From Mycolicibacterium sp. YH-1 (lineage in GTDB: Bacteria > Actinomycetota > Actinomycetes > Mycobacteriales > Mycobacteriaceae), in NCBI RefSeq assembly GCF_022557175.1, contig NZ_CP092915.1, positions 1,612,001 through 1,676,000 on the forward strand: a DNA stretch of 64,000 nt, given 5' to 3'. Under the pieces are notes generated by a model. That model searched no databases, had not been told where the DNA came from, and was given only the letters and a program-made list of their open reading frames with translations. Shown here piece by piece: positions 18,086-28,201 of this stretch. Positions within the stretch are counted from its first letter, which is position 1. Each line of letters opens with the position of its first letter. The position numbers and the translations under genes are program-made.

Positions 18086-19720
18086 ATGAGCAGGTTCTGT
18101 GACGCAATGTTCGCCAATGCGCGAACCAGCACGCGGGGGATGGTCACCGGGGATCCTCATGCGCTCATCCGGCACAGCTGGGCCGAGGTGCACGAACGCG
18201 CCCGCCGCATCGCTGGGGGTCTCGCCGCGGCGGGTGTCGGACCCGGCGACGCGGTCGCGGTGCTGGCGGGTGCCCCCGCCGAGATCGCTCCCACCGCGCA
18301 GGCCGTCTGGATGCGGGCCGCCAGTTTGACGATGCTGCACCAACCGACGCCCCGTACGGACCTCGTGGTGTGGGCAGAGGAGACCGGCCGGGTGGTCGAC
18401 GCGCTCGGCGCGGCGGCAGTGGTGGTGTCGGACCCGTTCATGGCGGCCGCGCCCTTCCTGGCCGAACGTGGCGTCACTGTCCTGGTGCCCGCCGATCTGA
18501 TGACGTTCGACCCCGTCGAGCCTCTCGAGACCGCCGAGGACGACATCGCACTGCTTCAGTTGACGTCTGGTTCGACGGGTCCGCCGAGGGCCGTCCGGAT
18601 CACGCACCGGAACCTGGTGTCCAACGCTGAGGCCATGTTCGTCGGCGCCGAGTATGACCTGGACATCGACGTCATCGTGAGCTGGCTTCCGCTGTTCCAC
18701 GACATGGGCATGACGGGCTTTCTGATCGTGCCGATGTACTTCGGCGCCGAGCTGGTCAAGGTCACGCCGATGGACTTCCTCACCGATATTCTGTTGTGGC
18801 CCAGGCTCATCGACAAGTACAAGGGCACGATGACGGCCGCGCCCAACTTCGCCTACGCGCTGCTGGCCAAGCGGCTCCGCAGGCAGGCCAACCCCGGTGA
18901 GTTCGACCTCTCCTCGCTGAGATGGGCGCTCTCGGGTGCCGAGCAGGTCGAGCCCGCCGTGGTCGAGGACCTGTGTGAGGCCGGCGCGCCGTTCGGGCTC
19001 CGCCGGGAGGCGATTCTGCCCGCGTACGGGATGGCCGAGGCCACGGTGGCGGTGTCGTTCGCGGTCTGCGGCGCGGGCCTCGTCGTCGACGAGATCGACG
19101 CCGACATGCTCGCGGTGCTGCACAGGGCGGTCCCAGCCACGTCGGGCAACGTGCGCAGGCTCGCGACTCTCGGGCCGGTCCTGGGCGGGCTGGAGGTTCG
19201 CATCGTCGACGAGGACGAGAACCCGTTGCCGACGCGTGGCGTCGGCGTCATCCAGGTGCGCGGCGAGCCGGTAACGCCGGGCTACACCACCGAGGGCGGA
19301 TTCATCCCTGCGCAGGACGATCTGGGCTGGTACGACACCGGCGACCTGGGTTACCTGACCGAACGCGAGCACATCGTGGTGTGCGGGCGGGTCAAGGACG
19401 TCATCATCATGGCCGGCCGCAATGTCTATCCCACCGACATCGAGCGGGCCGCGCTGCGCGTGGACGGGGTCCGGCCCGGGTGTGCCGTCGCGGTGCGGTT
19501 GAACGCGGGGCACTCGCGGGAGTCGTTCGCCGTCGCGGTCGAGTCGAATGCGTTCGAGGACCACGCCGAGGTCCGCCGCATCCAGAGGGCCGTGGCGCAC
19601 GAGGTGTTCGCCGAGGTGGACCTGCGTCCGCGCAACGTCGTGGTGCTGGCGCCGGGCGCCGTCCCGAAGACACCGTCGGGCAAGCTGCGTCGGGCGCACG
19701 CCCTGTCACTGGTCGGATAG
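18086..19720 (+). CDS. Fatty-acyl-AMP ligase / acyl-CoA synthetase family enzyme (FadD-like)
   Basis: This ~544-residue adenylate-forming enzyme has the phosphate-binding loop [18 protein letters not shown], the core [15 protein letters not shown] and [11 protein letters not shown] blocks typical of fatty-acyl-AMP ligases, [14 protein letters not shown], and [10 protein letters not shown]. The C-terminal KTPSGKLRR carries the catalytic Lys. HDMG and AAPNFAY are more typical of FAALs than of CoA ligases, so activation of a fatty acid as acyl-AMP is likely. The ATG at 18086 is preferred over a GTG 24 bp upstream. No polyketide synthase gene is nearby to name its partner. Confidence 0.82.
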   Translation: MSRFCDAMFANARTSTRGMVTGDPHALIRHSWAEVHERARRIAGGLAAAGVGPGDAVAVLAGAPAEIAPTAQAVWMRAASLTMLHQPTPRTDLVVWAEETGRVVDALGAAAVVVSDPFMAAAPFLAERGVTVLVPADLMTFDPVEPLETAEDDIALLQLTSGSTGPPRAVRITHRNLVSNAEAMFVGAEYDLDIDVIVSWLPLFHDMGMTGFLIVPMYFGAELVKVTPMDFLTDILLWPRLIDKYKGTMTAAPNFAYALLAKRLRRQANPGEFDLSSLRWALSGAEQVEPAVVEDLCEAGAPFGLRREAILPAYGMAEATVAVSFAVCGAGLVVDEIDADMLAVLHRAVPATSGNVRRLATLGPVLGGLEVRIVDEDENPLPTRGVGVIQVRGEPVTPGYTTEGGFIPAQDDLGWYDTGDLGYLTEREHIVVCGRVKDVIIMAGRNVYPTDIERAALRVDGVRPGCAVAVRLNAGHSRESFAVAVESNAFEDHAEVRRIQRAVAHEVFAEVDLRPRNVVVLAPGAVPKTPSGKLRRAHALSLVG

Positions 19721-19722
19721 CG

Positions 19723-20382
19723 CTACGGCCCGGGACTCCGTTGCGGCAGAGTGCCGTAGGCGAAGTCAATGAGGTAGTCGCTCAGTGCCAGCGAGGCCGC
19801 CTCGGCGGCGTCGGCGTCGCCTGCGGCAATCGAGGCCAGGATGGCGTGGTGCAGCTGTGCCGCCCGGGTGAGGTCGTCACCGGGGTCGACGAGATTTCCG
19901 AACCAGAACCGTCGCGAGAGACCCTGGAGGGGCGCCATCGCCACTTCGATGTATTCGTTGTGCGTCGCGCCGACCACCAGGGCGTGCGCCGAACGTAGGA
20001 ACGTGGCGAACTCGTTCACCGTCAGTGGCGTGCCGAGAACGTCGTCGGCGAGCTTGCGAGCCGCGCTGCGCTGATCGGCGGTGGCTCGCAGCGCGGCCAG
20101 TCGGACCGCGAACGGTTCCAGCGTGCGGCGCAGCTCGAGCAGTTTCAATTGCGCCTCGATCGAGGCCACCGGCACCAGCACACCTCGGTTGGGGTGGATC
20201 TCCACGAGGCGTTCACGCGCGAGCCGCTGCAACGCCTCCCGCACCGGGGTTCGACCCAGCCCGGTGCGCTCCATCAGCTGTTTCTCGGACACCAAGGTGC
20301 CGGGCGGCAGGTCCTGGAGCACGATCATCCGCTCAATGTCGAGGAAGGCCTGGTCGGCCTTGTTCGGGGTGACCTCGGTCAT
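19723..20382 (-). CDS. GntR family regulator with FCD ligand domain
   Basis: The 219-residue protein has an N-terminal winged helix (GTLVSEKQLMERTGLGRTPVREALQRL, the classic GntR recognition helix) and a C-terminal all-helical FCD domain (LLELRRTLEPFAVRLAALRA). FadR-type members sense organic or sugar acids. It is divergent from the FAD oxidoreductase/IlvD-type/MHS transporter operon with a 60-bp gap, so it very probably controls that operon and itself. Confidence 0.9.
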   Translation of the reverse strand: MTEVTPNKADQAFLDIERMIVLQDLPPGTLVSEKQLMERTGLGRTPVREALQRLARERLVEIHPNRGVLVPVASIEAQLKLLELRRTLEPFAVRLAALRATADQRSAARKLADDVLGTPLTVNEFATFLRSAHALVVGATHNEYIEVAMAPLQGLSRRFWFGNLVDPGDDLTRAAQLHHAILASIAAGDADAAEAASLALSDYLIDFAYGTLPQRSPGP

Positions 20383-20442
20383 TCCGGCGCGCTGTTCGTC
20401 ACGGGGTAGACATTATCGCGACAGTGCATGTACGGTCCGCAT
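20383..20442. promoter_or_regulatory. Divergent promoter region of GntR and catabolic operon
   Basis: The 60-bp gap between the two start codons must hold both promoters and the GntR operator. CATTAT at 20411-20416 could serve as a -10 element for the rightward operon, and ATGTACGGTCCGCAT (20428-20442) has partly symmetrical ends. Neither is conclusive. Confidence 0.35.
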
Positions 20443-21858
20443 ATGACTGATATATCGGTTGAATGGCGGTTGTCTACGAGGCCTCGGGACTCGGATGTGC
20501 GGAGCCTTCCGGTTGTGGCCGATGTCGACGTCGTCGTGGTCGGCGCCGGGGCCGCCGGTGTCGCGGCAGCCACCGTCGCCGCCGAGGCCGACGCCACTGT
20601 GCTGGTGATCGAGAAGTACGGATTCGCAGGCGGAGCCGCCGTCGCAGGCATGTCGGGCACGATCTGCGGCATGTACCTGGCCTCCGACGGCGACGCAGGC
20701 CCGGAACAGGTGGTGTATGGATTCACCGACCGCTTCGCAGGTGAGTTGACCGCGCGCCACGGCCTCACCGATCCTCAGCGGTACGGCAAGACATTCACCT
20801 CAGCGCACGATCCGCTGGTGTGGCGGGAGGCCGCCGATGCGTTACTGACCGCCGCGGGTGTCCGAATCCTGTTCCACACCCAGGTGATCGACGTGCTCGT
20901 TGAGGAGGACGCCTACCAGGGTCTGATCGTGGCCTCGAACGCCGGTGTCGGATTGATACGGGCAGCAAGGATCATCGACGCCTCGGGCGACGGTGCCGTC
21001 GTGGCCCGAGGTGGTGGCGCCTATCGGTTCGGTGATGACGGGCGGATTCAGAACCCGACCATGTTCTTTCGTCTGGGCAATGTGAATGTCGAAGAGTTCT
21101 GGGCGGCATGGGGTTTCGACACGATCAACCCCCCGTGGATCTCCGATGCGATCGACGAGGCGCGCGCCGCCGGGCTCGACCTGCCGCGCAACAAGATCTG
21201 GGTCTTCGCCACCAGCCGCCCCGGCGAATTGCTGGTCAACGCCACCCGCCTCACCGGGCCAGACGGCCGGATACTGAACGTCATCGATCCCGCCGACTTC
21301 ACTCTCGCCGAGATAGGCGGTCGACAGCAGGTGCGCGCGTATGCGCGTTTCCTCGCTGACGCAGTGCCGGGCTGCGCCGACTCATTCGTCGTGGACACCG
21401 GCGTGGAGGTGGGCATCCGGCAGACCCGCACCATCGAGGGGATCGTGACCCTGCGTGACAGCGATGTGGTCGAGGGAACCAAACGATCCGACAGCATCTG
21501 CCGGTCGCCGTGGCCCATCGAATTGCACGACGGTGAGAAGCCGCGCCTGCGTTGGTTGTTGGACGACTACTACGATGTGCCGTTCGGAACGCTCGTGCCT
21601 CAGCGTGGTGAGAACGTCATCGTCGCCGGTCGATGCCTGAGCGCCCAGCACCAGGCACTTGCGTCCGCCCGGGTCACCGCCCAGTGTTTTGAGTACGGCC
21701 ATGCCGCCGCGGTGGCGACACTGGTCTCGTTGGACTCCGGCACCGCATACCGCGACCTCGACGTGCGCGCCGTCCAGGATCGCATGATCGCCAACGGAAG
21801 TGCGCTGCAGCCCGCAGCCCGGGTCGCAGCATCCTCGGAAGGGCAGGACCGACCATGA
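20443..21858 (+). CDS. FAD-dependent oxidoreductase
   Basis: This ~471-residue protein has an N-terminal dinucleotide-binding motif VVVGAGAAGVAAATVAAE and the FAD-ribose ATG-like segment DASGDGAVVARGG, as in the large FAD_oxidored family that oxidises hydroxy or amino substrates. The C-terminal IVAGRCLSAQHQALASARV is also typical. I take ATG 20443; an ATG at 20428 is in frame but would remove most of the regulator-binding gap. It overlaps the next gene by ATGA, giving translational coupling. The substrate is unknown; its partners suggest oxidation of a sugar acid or related polyol. Confidence 0.82.
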   Translation: MTDISVEWRLSTRPRDSDVRSLPVVADVDVVVVGAGAAGVAAATVAAEADATVLVIEKYGFAGGAAVAGMSGTICGMYLASDGDAGPEQVVYGFTDRFAGELTARHGLTDPQRYGKTFTSAHDPLVWREAADALLTAAGVRILFHTQVIDVLVEEDAYQGLIVASNAGVGLIRAARIIDASGDGAVVARGGGAYRFGDDGRIQNPTMFFRLGNVNVEEFWAAWGFDTINPPWISDAIDEARAAGLDLPRNKIWVFATSRPGELLVNATRLTGPDGRILNVIDPADFTLAEIGGRQQVRAYARFLADAVPGCADSFVVDTGVEVGIRQTRTIEGIVTLRDSDVVEGTKRSDSICRSPWPIELHDGEKPRLRWLLDDYYDVPFGTLVPQRGENVIVAGRCLSAQHQALASARVTAQCFEYGHAAAVATLVSLDSGTAYRDLDVRAVQDRMIANGSALQPAARVAASSEGQDRP

Positions 21859-23543
21859 CCGACAACTTCGAACGAGCGACCGGGGGACGGCTGCGCAGCA
21901 ATTTCACCCCCGGCAGCACCCGGTGGGCGGTGCGGCGCGCGCAGTGGAGTGCCATGGGCATCAGCGTCGAGGACCAGCAGAGACCGAAGATCGCGGTGGT
22001 CAACACCTCGTCGAAGCTGTCGGTGTGCTTTGCACACCTCGACGACGTGGCGATCAGGGTCGCCGACGCGATTCGGGAGGCCGGTGGACTGCCGTTTGAG
22101 ATTCGCACCACTGCGCCAAGCGATTTCGTCACCAGTGCTGGGCGCAAGGCGCGGTACCTGATGCCAACCCGCGACCTGATCGTCAACGACGTCGAGGCCG
22201 CGGTCGAAGGCGCCGTGCTCGACGGCATAGTCTTCCTGTCGTCGTGCGACAAGACCACGCCGGCCCACCTGATGGCCGCCGCCAGGCTCGATCTCCCGTC
22301 GATCGTCGTGATCGGCGGCTATCAGAAGGGCGGGCGGTACAGCGGCTGCTCGGTCGACATCGACACCGTCTACGAGTCGGTCGGCGCGCTGGCCTCCGGG
22401 AGCATGAGCGTCGACGAACTCGGTGAACTCGCCGATCAGGCGATTGAGGGCCCCGGTGTCTGCGCGGGCCTGGCGACCGCGAACACCATGCACTGCCTGG
22501 CCGAGGCGCTGGGCATGACGGTCGCGGGTTCCGCTCCCACCCGCGCGAATTCAGAGGCCATGCTCGCCAACGCGTCTGCCGCGGGGGCGAGGATCGTGGG
22601 GATGGTCGAGGAGAACCTCACCGCCCGGCAGGTCATCACCGAGGCCGCGATCGAGAATGCGGTCGACGTCGCCCTGGCACTCGGTGGTTCGGTCAACTGC
22701 ATTCGACACCTGACGGCCATCGCTGCCGAGGCCGACCTCGACGTCGACGTCATCGGGCTGTTCGAGAGGTTGGGTCGGGACGCGGTTCAGTTGGCGGCTA
22801 TTCGTCCCAACGGTTCTCACCAGGTGTGGGATCTGGACGGCATCGGTGGTGTGCAGACCGTGCTGCGCACCTTGCTGCCCCGGCTTCACGGTGACGCGAT
22901 GACCGTGGACGGCCGCACCGTCGCCGAGCGCGCTCGGGATGCGCGCACCGCCGACGGTGACGTTCTGCACGGTCTCGACGACCCGATCAATGACGAGCCT
23001 GGCCTGATCATCCTGCGGGGAACGCTGGCGCCCGACGGCTCGATCGTGAAGGTTGCCGGGGTGGGCAAGGCTACCCGACGAGACTTCAGCGGGCCGGCAA
23101 GGGTTTTCGTCGGTGAGGACGATGCGATCGCGGCATTGGGCGACGGTGGGATCGATCGCGGGGACGTGATCGTCCTGCGTGGAATGGGGCCCCGCGGCGG
23201 GCCCGGAACGGTGTTCGCGGCCAGTTTCGTCGCCGCACTCAACGGCGCCGGACTCGGCGGTCACGTCGCGGTGGTCACTGACGGCGAGCTGTCTGGCCTC
23301 AACCACGGGCTCGTCGTGGGCCAGGTGATGCCGGAGGCGGCCGACGGAGGTCCGCTGGCCGGGCTGGTCGAGGGTGACACGATCAGCATCGATCTTGACG
23401 CCCGCCGGGTCGACGTGCACCCGGTCCGCGACGGCGCCCCGGTTCGCGCCGCGGGCGCCGCCCCCGAACGCGGCTGGCTCGGCCAGTACGCCGAGCTCGT
23501 CGGCCCCATTCAAGGCGGAGCCGTACTCCGTCGTCCCATCTGA
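21855..23543 (+). CDS. IlvD/Edd family dehydratase
   Basis: The 562-residue protein is of the dihydroxy-acid / sugar-acid dehydratase family, iron-sulfur enzymes that remove water from 2,3-dihydroxy acids. Cluster-binding cysteines are seen in SSCDKTTPAHLMAA and GVCAGLATANTMHCLAEALG, and the C-terminal VTDGELSGLNHGLVVGQVMPEA matches the family. Because it is in a GntR-controlled catabolic operon with an oxidoreductase and an importer, a sugar-acid dehydratase role is more likely than valine/isoleucine synthesis by IlvD itself. Confidence 0.88.
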   Translation: MTDNFERATGGRLRSNFTPGSTRWAVRRAQWSAMGISVEDQQRPKIAVVNTSSKLSVCFAHLDDVAIRVADAIREAGGLPFEIRTTAPSDFVTSAGRKARYLMPTRDLIVNDVEAAVEGAVLDGIVFLSSCDKTTPAHLMAAARLDLPSIVVIGGYQKGGRYSGCSVDIDTVYESVGALASGSMSVDELGELADQAIEGPGVCAGLATANTMHCLAEALGMTVAGSAPTRANSEAMLANASAAGARIVGMVEENLTARQVITEAAIENAVDVALALGGSVNCIRHLTAIAAEADLDVDVIGLFERLGRDAVQLAAIRPNGSHQVWDLDGIGGVQTVLRTLLPRLHGDAMTVDGRTVAERARDARTADGDVLHGLDDPINDEPGLIILRGTLAPDGSIVKVAGVGKATRRDFSGPARVFVGEDDAIAALGDGGIDRGDVIVLRGMGPRGGPGTVFAASFVAALNGAGLGGHVAVVTDGELSGLNHGLVVGQVMPEAADGGPLAGLVEGDTISIDLDARRVDVHPVRDGAPVRAAGAAPERGWLGQYAELVGPIQGGAVLRRPI

Positions 23544-23611
23544 TCACTGGTGAGGACAACATGTTTCACCTCAACCATCATCGACACCTTCGGACCTAAG
23601 GACTCTGGCGC

Positions 23612-24976
23612 ATGAATGCCACCGGCACTGCAGACACCGCCGTCTCGACCGGAAGTAACCAGGCCAGAAAGGCCGGGATCGCTGCGTTGGTCGGCACCAC
23701 CCTCGAGTGGTACGACTTCCTCATCTACGGCACCGCGGCGGCGCTGGTGCTCAACAGTCAGTTCTTCCCCAACGCCAGCCCCACCGTCGGCACGCTGGCG
23801 GCGTTCGCCACGTACGCGGTGGGATTCCTGGCCCGCCCGCTCGGCGGCATCGTGCTGGGCAACATGGGCGACAGGTTAGGCCGCAAGAAGATGCTGGTGT
23901 TCACCATCGTCTTGATGGGCGTGGCCACCACTTTGATCGGTCTGCTGCCCAACTACGCGGCCATCGGCGTGTGGGCGCCGATCCTGCTCATCCTGCTGCG
24001 GTTGCTGCAGGGGTTCGGTGCGGGCGGTGAATACGCCGGGGCTGTCGTGCTTTCCGTGGAGCACGGCAATCAGAAGCGACGTGGCCTGGCAGGTGCCTGG
24101 GCGCCCGCGGGTTTCGCGCTGGCGACGCTGCTGGCCACGGGCGTCTTTCAAATCGCGACCCTGCTGCCCGATGACGCGTTCCAGAGCTGGGGATGGCGAG
24201 TGCCCTTCCTGCTCGGATCTGTGCTGTTGATCGTCGGCTACTTCATCCGGCAGAGCATCGATGAGACCGAGGCTTACGAGAAGGCCGTCGAGGCCGAGCG
24301 GAGTGGCACCGTCGAAGAGACGAAGATTCCCGTGCTGGAGGCCATCCGGAGAAATCCGCGTAACTTCCTGGTGGTGGTCGGGGCCCGGATGGCCGAGAAC
24401 GGCTTCGCCTACCTGTTCCCGGTGTTCGCGGTCGGATTCGCCGTCAACAACCTCGGGGTGCCCAGCAGCACGACACTGCTCGCCGTGGTCATCGCGTCGG
24501 CGGTACAGGTCGGATTCATCCCGATCTGGGCGCACGTCAGTGACCGGGTCGGACGGCGTCCGGTGTACGCCGCCGGAGCACTGCTCTCGGTGCTGTGGCT
24601 GGTGCCGTTCTTCCTAATGCTGGAATCGCTGAACACGACGATGCTGATTGTCGGCTTCGTGGTGGGTCTGGGCATCCTGTACCCGGCCATGCTGGCGCCG
24701 CAGGCTGCTTACTTCGCCGAGCTGTTTGACACGCGCACACGTCTGTCGGGATTCGCGTTCGCGCGGGAGATCGGTTCCGTTCTCGCCGGCGGGTTCCTGC
24801 CGCTCATCGCCACCGCGCTGATCGCCGCCTTCGGGCACTGGTGGGTCATCGTGGTCTATCTCGGGATACTGACGACACTCACCCTGGTCGCACTGGCATT
24901 CGGTCCGGAGACCAACCGCAAGTCGATCATCGATGACGCGGAGACCGCCGAGGTCTCGCGCCGCGCTGCGCCGTAG
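23612..24976 (+). CDS. MFS transporter, metabolite:H+ symporter (MHS) family
   Basis: The protein has 454 residues and twelve membrane segments. The N-terminal TTLEWYDFLIYGTAAALV block and GNMGDRLGRKKMLVF loop are diagnostic of the MHS branch (shikimate, ketoglutarate, proline/betaine symporters). RLLQGFGAGGEYAGAVVL is another family block. It lies 68 bp after the dehydratase gene and probably imports the substrate of the operon, likely an organic acid. Confidence 0.9.
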   Translation: MNATGTADTAVSTGSNQARKAGIAALVGTTLEWYDFLIYGTAAALVLNSQFFPNASPTVGTLAAFATYAVGFLARPLGGIVLGNMGDRLGRKKMLVFTIVLMGVATTLIGLLPNYAAIGVWAPILLILLRLLQGFGAGGEYAGAVVLSVEHGNQKRRGLAGAWAPAGFALATLLATGVFQIATLLPDDAFQSWGWRVPFLLGSVLLIVGYFIRQSIDETEAYEKAVEAERSGTVEETKIPVLEAIRRNPRNFLVVVGARMAENGFAYLFPVFAVGFAVNNLGVPSSTTLLAVVIASAVQVGFIPIWAHVSDRVGRRPVYAAGALLSVLWLVPFFLMLESLNTTMLIVGFVVGLGILYPAMLAPQAAYFAELFDTRTRLSGFAFAREIGSVLAGGFLPLIATALIAAFGHWWVIVVYLGILTTLTLVALAFGPETNRKSIIDDAETAEVSRRAAP

Positions 24977-24978
24977 CG

Positions 24979-26067
24979 CTAGGCGCGAGCGGGCGACTTC
25001 TGTCCGGCGGCCTTCATCGACGCGAAGAGATCGGTGTAGTAGGGCAGGCACTCGGCCAACGCCTGCTCGGTGGTGAACAGCGGCTGATACCCCAGGTCGC
25101 GCTTGGCCTTCGCGATGGAGAAGTAGTTGTCGAGTGAGATTCGTTCTACGGCAAGCGGTTCCAGTAGCGGCTTGGGCAGCCCGAAGCGGAAGTGCAGCCA
25201 CTGCCACACCCGCATGGCGAATCCGACGAGTTTGCCCGGCACGCGGAACGTCGGGAACGGTTGGCCGCACGCCTCGACGACCGGACGGGAGAACTCGAAC
25301 ATGTTGATCGGCTCACCGTCGTTGATGAAGTACGCCTGCCCGGGTGCGGACCCGCCGGGGACGAGGTGCTCGGCGGCCAGGAGAAAACCGTGAATCAGGT
25401 TGTGCACGTATGAGTTGTCGAGCTTGACGTCCTTGCTGCCGACGAGCACCTTGACGTGGCCGGCTAGCACGCTCTCGAACACCTTGCGGAACATCGTCTG
25501 ATCGCCGCGGCCCCAGATGCCGCTGGGCCGGATCGAGCAGGTGAGCATGCCCGCCTCGCCGTTCTGTCCGAGGACGAACTTCTCGGCCACCACCTTGGTC
25601 TCGGTGTAGAGGTCGTTGAAGCGGTCGGTGTAGGGCAGCGTCTCATCTCCGCCGGAGATCACCTGACCGCCCATCACGACGCTGTTGGACGCGGTGTAGA
25701 CGAACCGCTTGACGCCTGCGGCCTGCGCGGCGTGCACGAGGTTCTCGGTGCCGCCGACGTTCACGGCGAAGCTGCGCTGCCGGTACTCGTCGGTGACCGA
25801 TCCGCCGCCCATCAGGTCGATGATGGCGGCGGTGTGGATCACGGTGTCGATGCCGTCCACCGCGCGGGCCACGTCATCGGTGTTGGTGATATCGCCGACG
25901 ACGGCCTCCAGACCGGCGTGATCGGGCAGCGGTGACGGGGCACGGTCGAAGGAGCGGACCCGATGCCCACGGTCGAGGAGCTCGGTCACCAGGTTGGCGC
26001 CGACGAAGCCGGAACCCCCGGTCACCAGGACACGGCCGAGTTCAGTGGTCAGCGTTGGATCACCCAT
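24979..26067 (-). CDS. hsd: 3-beta-hydroxysteroid dehydrogenase / Delta5-4 isomerase (Rv1106c type)
   Basis: This 362-residue extended SDR has GGSGFVGANLV for NAD binding and the catalytic set TASNSVV and YTETKVVAEKFVL (Tyr-x-x-x-Lys). Rv1106c in M. tuberculosis occupies the same position next to xseB and converts cholesterol or pregnenolone to the 4-en-3-one. A near-perfect KstR operator lies 14-31 bp upstream, which ties it to sterol catabolism. It converges with the MHS transporter gene with 2 bp between stops. Confidence 0.9.
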   Translation of the reverse strand: MGDPTLTTELGRVLVTGGSGFVGANLVTELLDRGHRVRSFDRAPSPLPDHAGLEAVVGDITNTDDVARAVDGIDTVIHTAAIIDLMGGGSVTDEYRQRSFAVNVGGTENLVHAAQAAGVKRFVYTASNSVVMGGQVISGGDETLPYTDRFNDLYTETKVVAEKFVLGQNGEAGMLTCSIRPSGIWGRGDQTMFRKVFESVLAGHVKVLVGSKDVKLDNSYVHNLIHGFLLAAEHLVPGGSAPGQAYFINDGEPINMFEFSRPVVEACGQPFPTFRVPGKLVGFAMRVWQWLHFRFGLPKPLLEPLAVERISLDNYFSIAKAKRDLGYQPLFTTEQALAECLPYYTDLFASMKAAGQKSPARA

Positions 26068-26080
26068 GCCGACGAGAATA

Positions 26081-26098
26081 ACTGAAACGTGTTTCAGT
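26081..26098 (-). promoter_or_regulatory. KstR operator upstream of hsd
   Basis: ACTGAAACGTGTTTCAGT contains TGAAACGTGTTTCA (26083-26096), an exact match to the KstR consensus TnnAACnnGTTnnA. Its distance from the start codon at 26067 puts it in the core promoter. KstR is the TetR-type repressor of cholesterol catabolism in mycobacteria and Rv1106c is in its regulon. Confidence 0.8.
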
Positions 26099-26130
26099 CT
26101 CGACCGACGGCGCCGAGACCGGTTGCGTCC

Positions 26131-26355
26131 TCAACTATCGTCGGGGTCCTTGGCCGCCAGTGTCTGCTCCACCTTCTGGCGGGCGCCCTCGAGGTGCTCC
26201 TCGCATCGTTTTGCCAGCTCCTCGCCTCGTTCCCACAGCTTCAACGAGGTATCGAGGTCGAGCCCGCCCTGTTCCAGGCGGCGCACCACCTCGATGAGTT
26301 CATCGCGTGACTCCTCGTACCCCAATTGACTAATGGGCTTCATCCAACCCCTCAC
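26131..26355 (-). CDS. xseB: Exodeoxyribonuclease VII small subunit
   Basis: This 74-residue protein has the small-subunit pattern: [37 protein letters not shown], then a helical tail [13 protein letters not shown]. Several small subunits bind one XseA and are needed for single-strand exonuclease activity. The start overlaps the xseA 3' end by 26 bp, so translation is coupled; an ATG at 26343 is an alternative start. Confidence 0.93.
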   Translation of the reverse strand: MRGWMKPISQLGYEESRDELIEVVRRLEQGGLDLDTSLKLWERGEELAKRCEEHLEGARQKVEQTLAAKDPDDS

Positions 26356-27568
26356 TCATCGCTGTGACGGCGCCATCGGCGACGCGAACTCTCAGGCGGG
26401 TGCCAGCCGGTGCGTCGTCAGTCGAGCGCAACACCGATGTCTCACCCGACGCGGACACCGCCTGCACCACCGCGTAGCCACGCGCCAGTGTGGCCGCCGG
26501 GCCCAGTGTGGCAAGCCGGGCCGACACGTGTTCGATGCGGTCGGTCTCGGTCGCGATCAGACGGGTCACGTCACGACGGGCCGCGGTCACCGCGCGGTGG
26601 ACCTCGTCGGCACGCGCCGTCAGCGCGGCCAGCGGTTGCGCCAGGACAGGCCTGCTGTGCAGCTGGCCGACAACGTGCTGTTCGCGGCGCACCCAGTTGC
26701 GCAGGGCCTGCGCGCTGCGCCGCCGCAGATCGGACACCAGTGCCTGCTCGGCGGCGGCGTCGGGCACGATCCGCTTGGCCGCGTCGGTCGGGGTCGCCGC
26801 GCGCACATCGGCGACCAGATCGCACAGCGGGCTGTCCGGCTCGTGCCCGATGGCGCTCACCACCGGTGTGGTGCACGCGGCGATCGCCCGGCACAGCGTC
26901 TCGTCGGAGAACGGCAGCAGGGCGTCGACGTCACCGCCGCCGCGGGCCAGCACGATCACGTCGACGTCGGGATCGGCGTCCAGGTCGCGCAACGCCTCCA
27001 CCACCTGCGCCACCGTGGTGGGTCCCTGTACCGCGGTGTTGCGGATCGCGAACTGGACAGCGGGCCAACGGCTCTGGGCGACCGAAACGACGTCGCGCTC
27101 GGCGGCGGAGGCGCGACCGGTGATCAGCCCGACGGTGTTGGGCAGGAACGGGATCGGTCGTTTCAGCCGGGCATCGAACAGGCCCTCGGCCTCGAGGAGC
27201 TTGCGCAACCGCAGGATGCGCTCCAGCAGCTCACCGATGCCGACGGCGCGGATCTCGGTGACCCGCAACGAGAACGTGCCGCGACCGGTGTGGAAGTTGG
27301 GCTTGCCGTGCATGATCACCTGCACGCCCTCGGTGAGGCGCACCGGCGCGTTGACCACGAGATCGCGTGGGCAGATCACGGACAGCGACATGTCGGCGGC
27401 CGGGTCGCGCAGCATGATGAACACCACGGTGGGGCGGATGTTCATCTGGGCGATCTGGCCCTCCACCCACACCGTGCCCAGTCGGTCGATGTACTTGGCG
27501 ACGCGGGTGGCGACGGCACGCACCGGCCAGGGGTTATCCGGGGACTTGCCCTGTTCGGGTTCGGTCAC
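26330..27568 (-). CDS. xseA: Exodeoxyribonuclease VII large subunit
   Basis: The 412-residue protein has an N-terminal OB-fold ([30 protein letters not shown]), the catalytic middle region with [15 protein letters not shown] and [21 protein letters not shown], and [28 protein letters not shown], followed by a helical C-terminus. It degrades single-stranded DNA with XseB in DNA repair. It overlaps the upstream Rv1109c-type gene by 4 bp and xseB by 26 bp. Confidence 0.96.
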   Translation of the reverse strand: MTEPEQGKSPDNPWPVRAVATRVAKYIDRLGTVWVEGQIAQMNIRPTVVFIMLRDPAADMSLSVICPRDLVVNAPVRLTEGVQVIMHGKPNFHTGRGTFSLRVTEIRAVGIGELLERILRLRKLLEAEGLFDARLKRPIPFLPNTVGLITGRASAAERDVVSVAQSRWPAVQFAIRNTAVQGPTTVAQVVEALRDLDADPDVDVIVLARGGGDVDALLPFSDETLCRAIAACTTPVVSAIGHEPDSPLCDLVADVRAATPTDAAKRIVPDAAAEQALVSDLRRRSAQALRNWVRREQHVVGQLHSRPVLAQPLAALTARADEVHRAVTAARRDVTRLIATETDRIEHVSARLATLGPAATLARGYAVVQAVSASGETSVLRSTDDAPAGTRLRVRVADGAVTAMSEGLDEAH

Positions 27569-28149
27569 TTCGCGCTGGCGCGGGTGATCCTGTTGGCCAG
27601 CAGCGTCTGGAACGGTGCGCGTGCCGTGGTCGACTCCTCGTAGGCCAGCAGCGCCTCGAGATCGTTGACACGCAGCGATGGCAGCCGGGCACGCAACTGG
27701 GCCAGGGTCAGCGACTGGTAGTCCAATTCGGCGGCCACGGTGGGCGCCTCGGTGGACGTGGCCGTCGGTCTGCCGGAGTCGGACTTCCCGGGCTCGCCGG
27801 TGCTGTAGAGGGCGAATCGTCCCTCGGTGAGGCGTTCACCGTCACGGCGCTCACCGGCGTCGGAGATATCCGTCACTCCGGCGAAGTCGGCGTCGTCCGC
27901 GTTGAGGTCCTCATCGAACGTCGCCCACTCGGCTTGCTCGTCCTTCGGCGGGAACAGGGTGTCGAGCGCCTGGTCGCCCCTGTCGACCAGGTCCGCGACG
28001 TCCTGCTGCATCTTCATGACGATGTGCGCCACCTGGCTGGCCATCGTCATGGGGTAGGTCAGGATCGTGTGCGGCAGCTTGCGCGTTTCCTCGAGTGCGG
28101 TCACCGCTGCGCCTACCAGCAGACGGACCCCATACGGTGCTGTAGCCAT
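27565..28149 (-). CDS. Lipid droplet-associated protein (Rv1109c type)
   Basis: This 194-residue protein starts with a short hydrophobic helical region ([46 protein letters not shown]) as in mycobacterial lipid-droplet-associated proteins, then an acidic linker and a C-terminal SAP-like or helical segment [25 protein letters not shown]. Rv1109c lies in the same place before xseA. A structural or targeting role at lipid droplets is known for this family. Confidence 0.8.
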   Translation of the reverse strand: MATAPYGVRLLVGAAVTALEETRKLPHTILTYPMTMASQVAHIVMKMQQDVADLVDRGDQALDTLFPPKDEQAEWATFDEDLNADDADFAGVTDISDAGERRDGERLTEGRFALYSTGEPGKSDSGRPTATSTEAPTVAAELDYQSLTLAQLRARLPSLRVNDLEALLAYEESTTARAPFQTLLANRITRASAK

Positions 28150-28201
28150 GGGTGCAGCCTACGGCTGGCAGGTCGGGGTTGAGGGAAAGTACCCTCAAGG
28201 C

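Noticed and set aside
17912..19699. 595-residue minus-strand frame opposite the acyl-activating enzyme
   Set aside because: The + strand product has all adenylate-forming motifs; the opposite frame has none.
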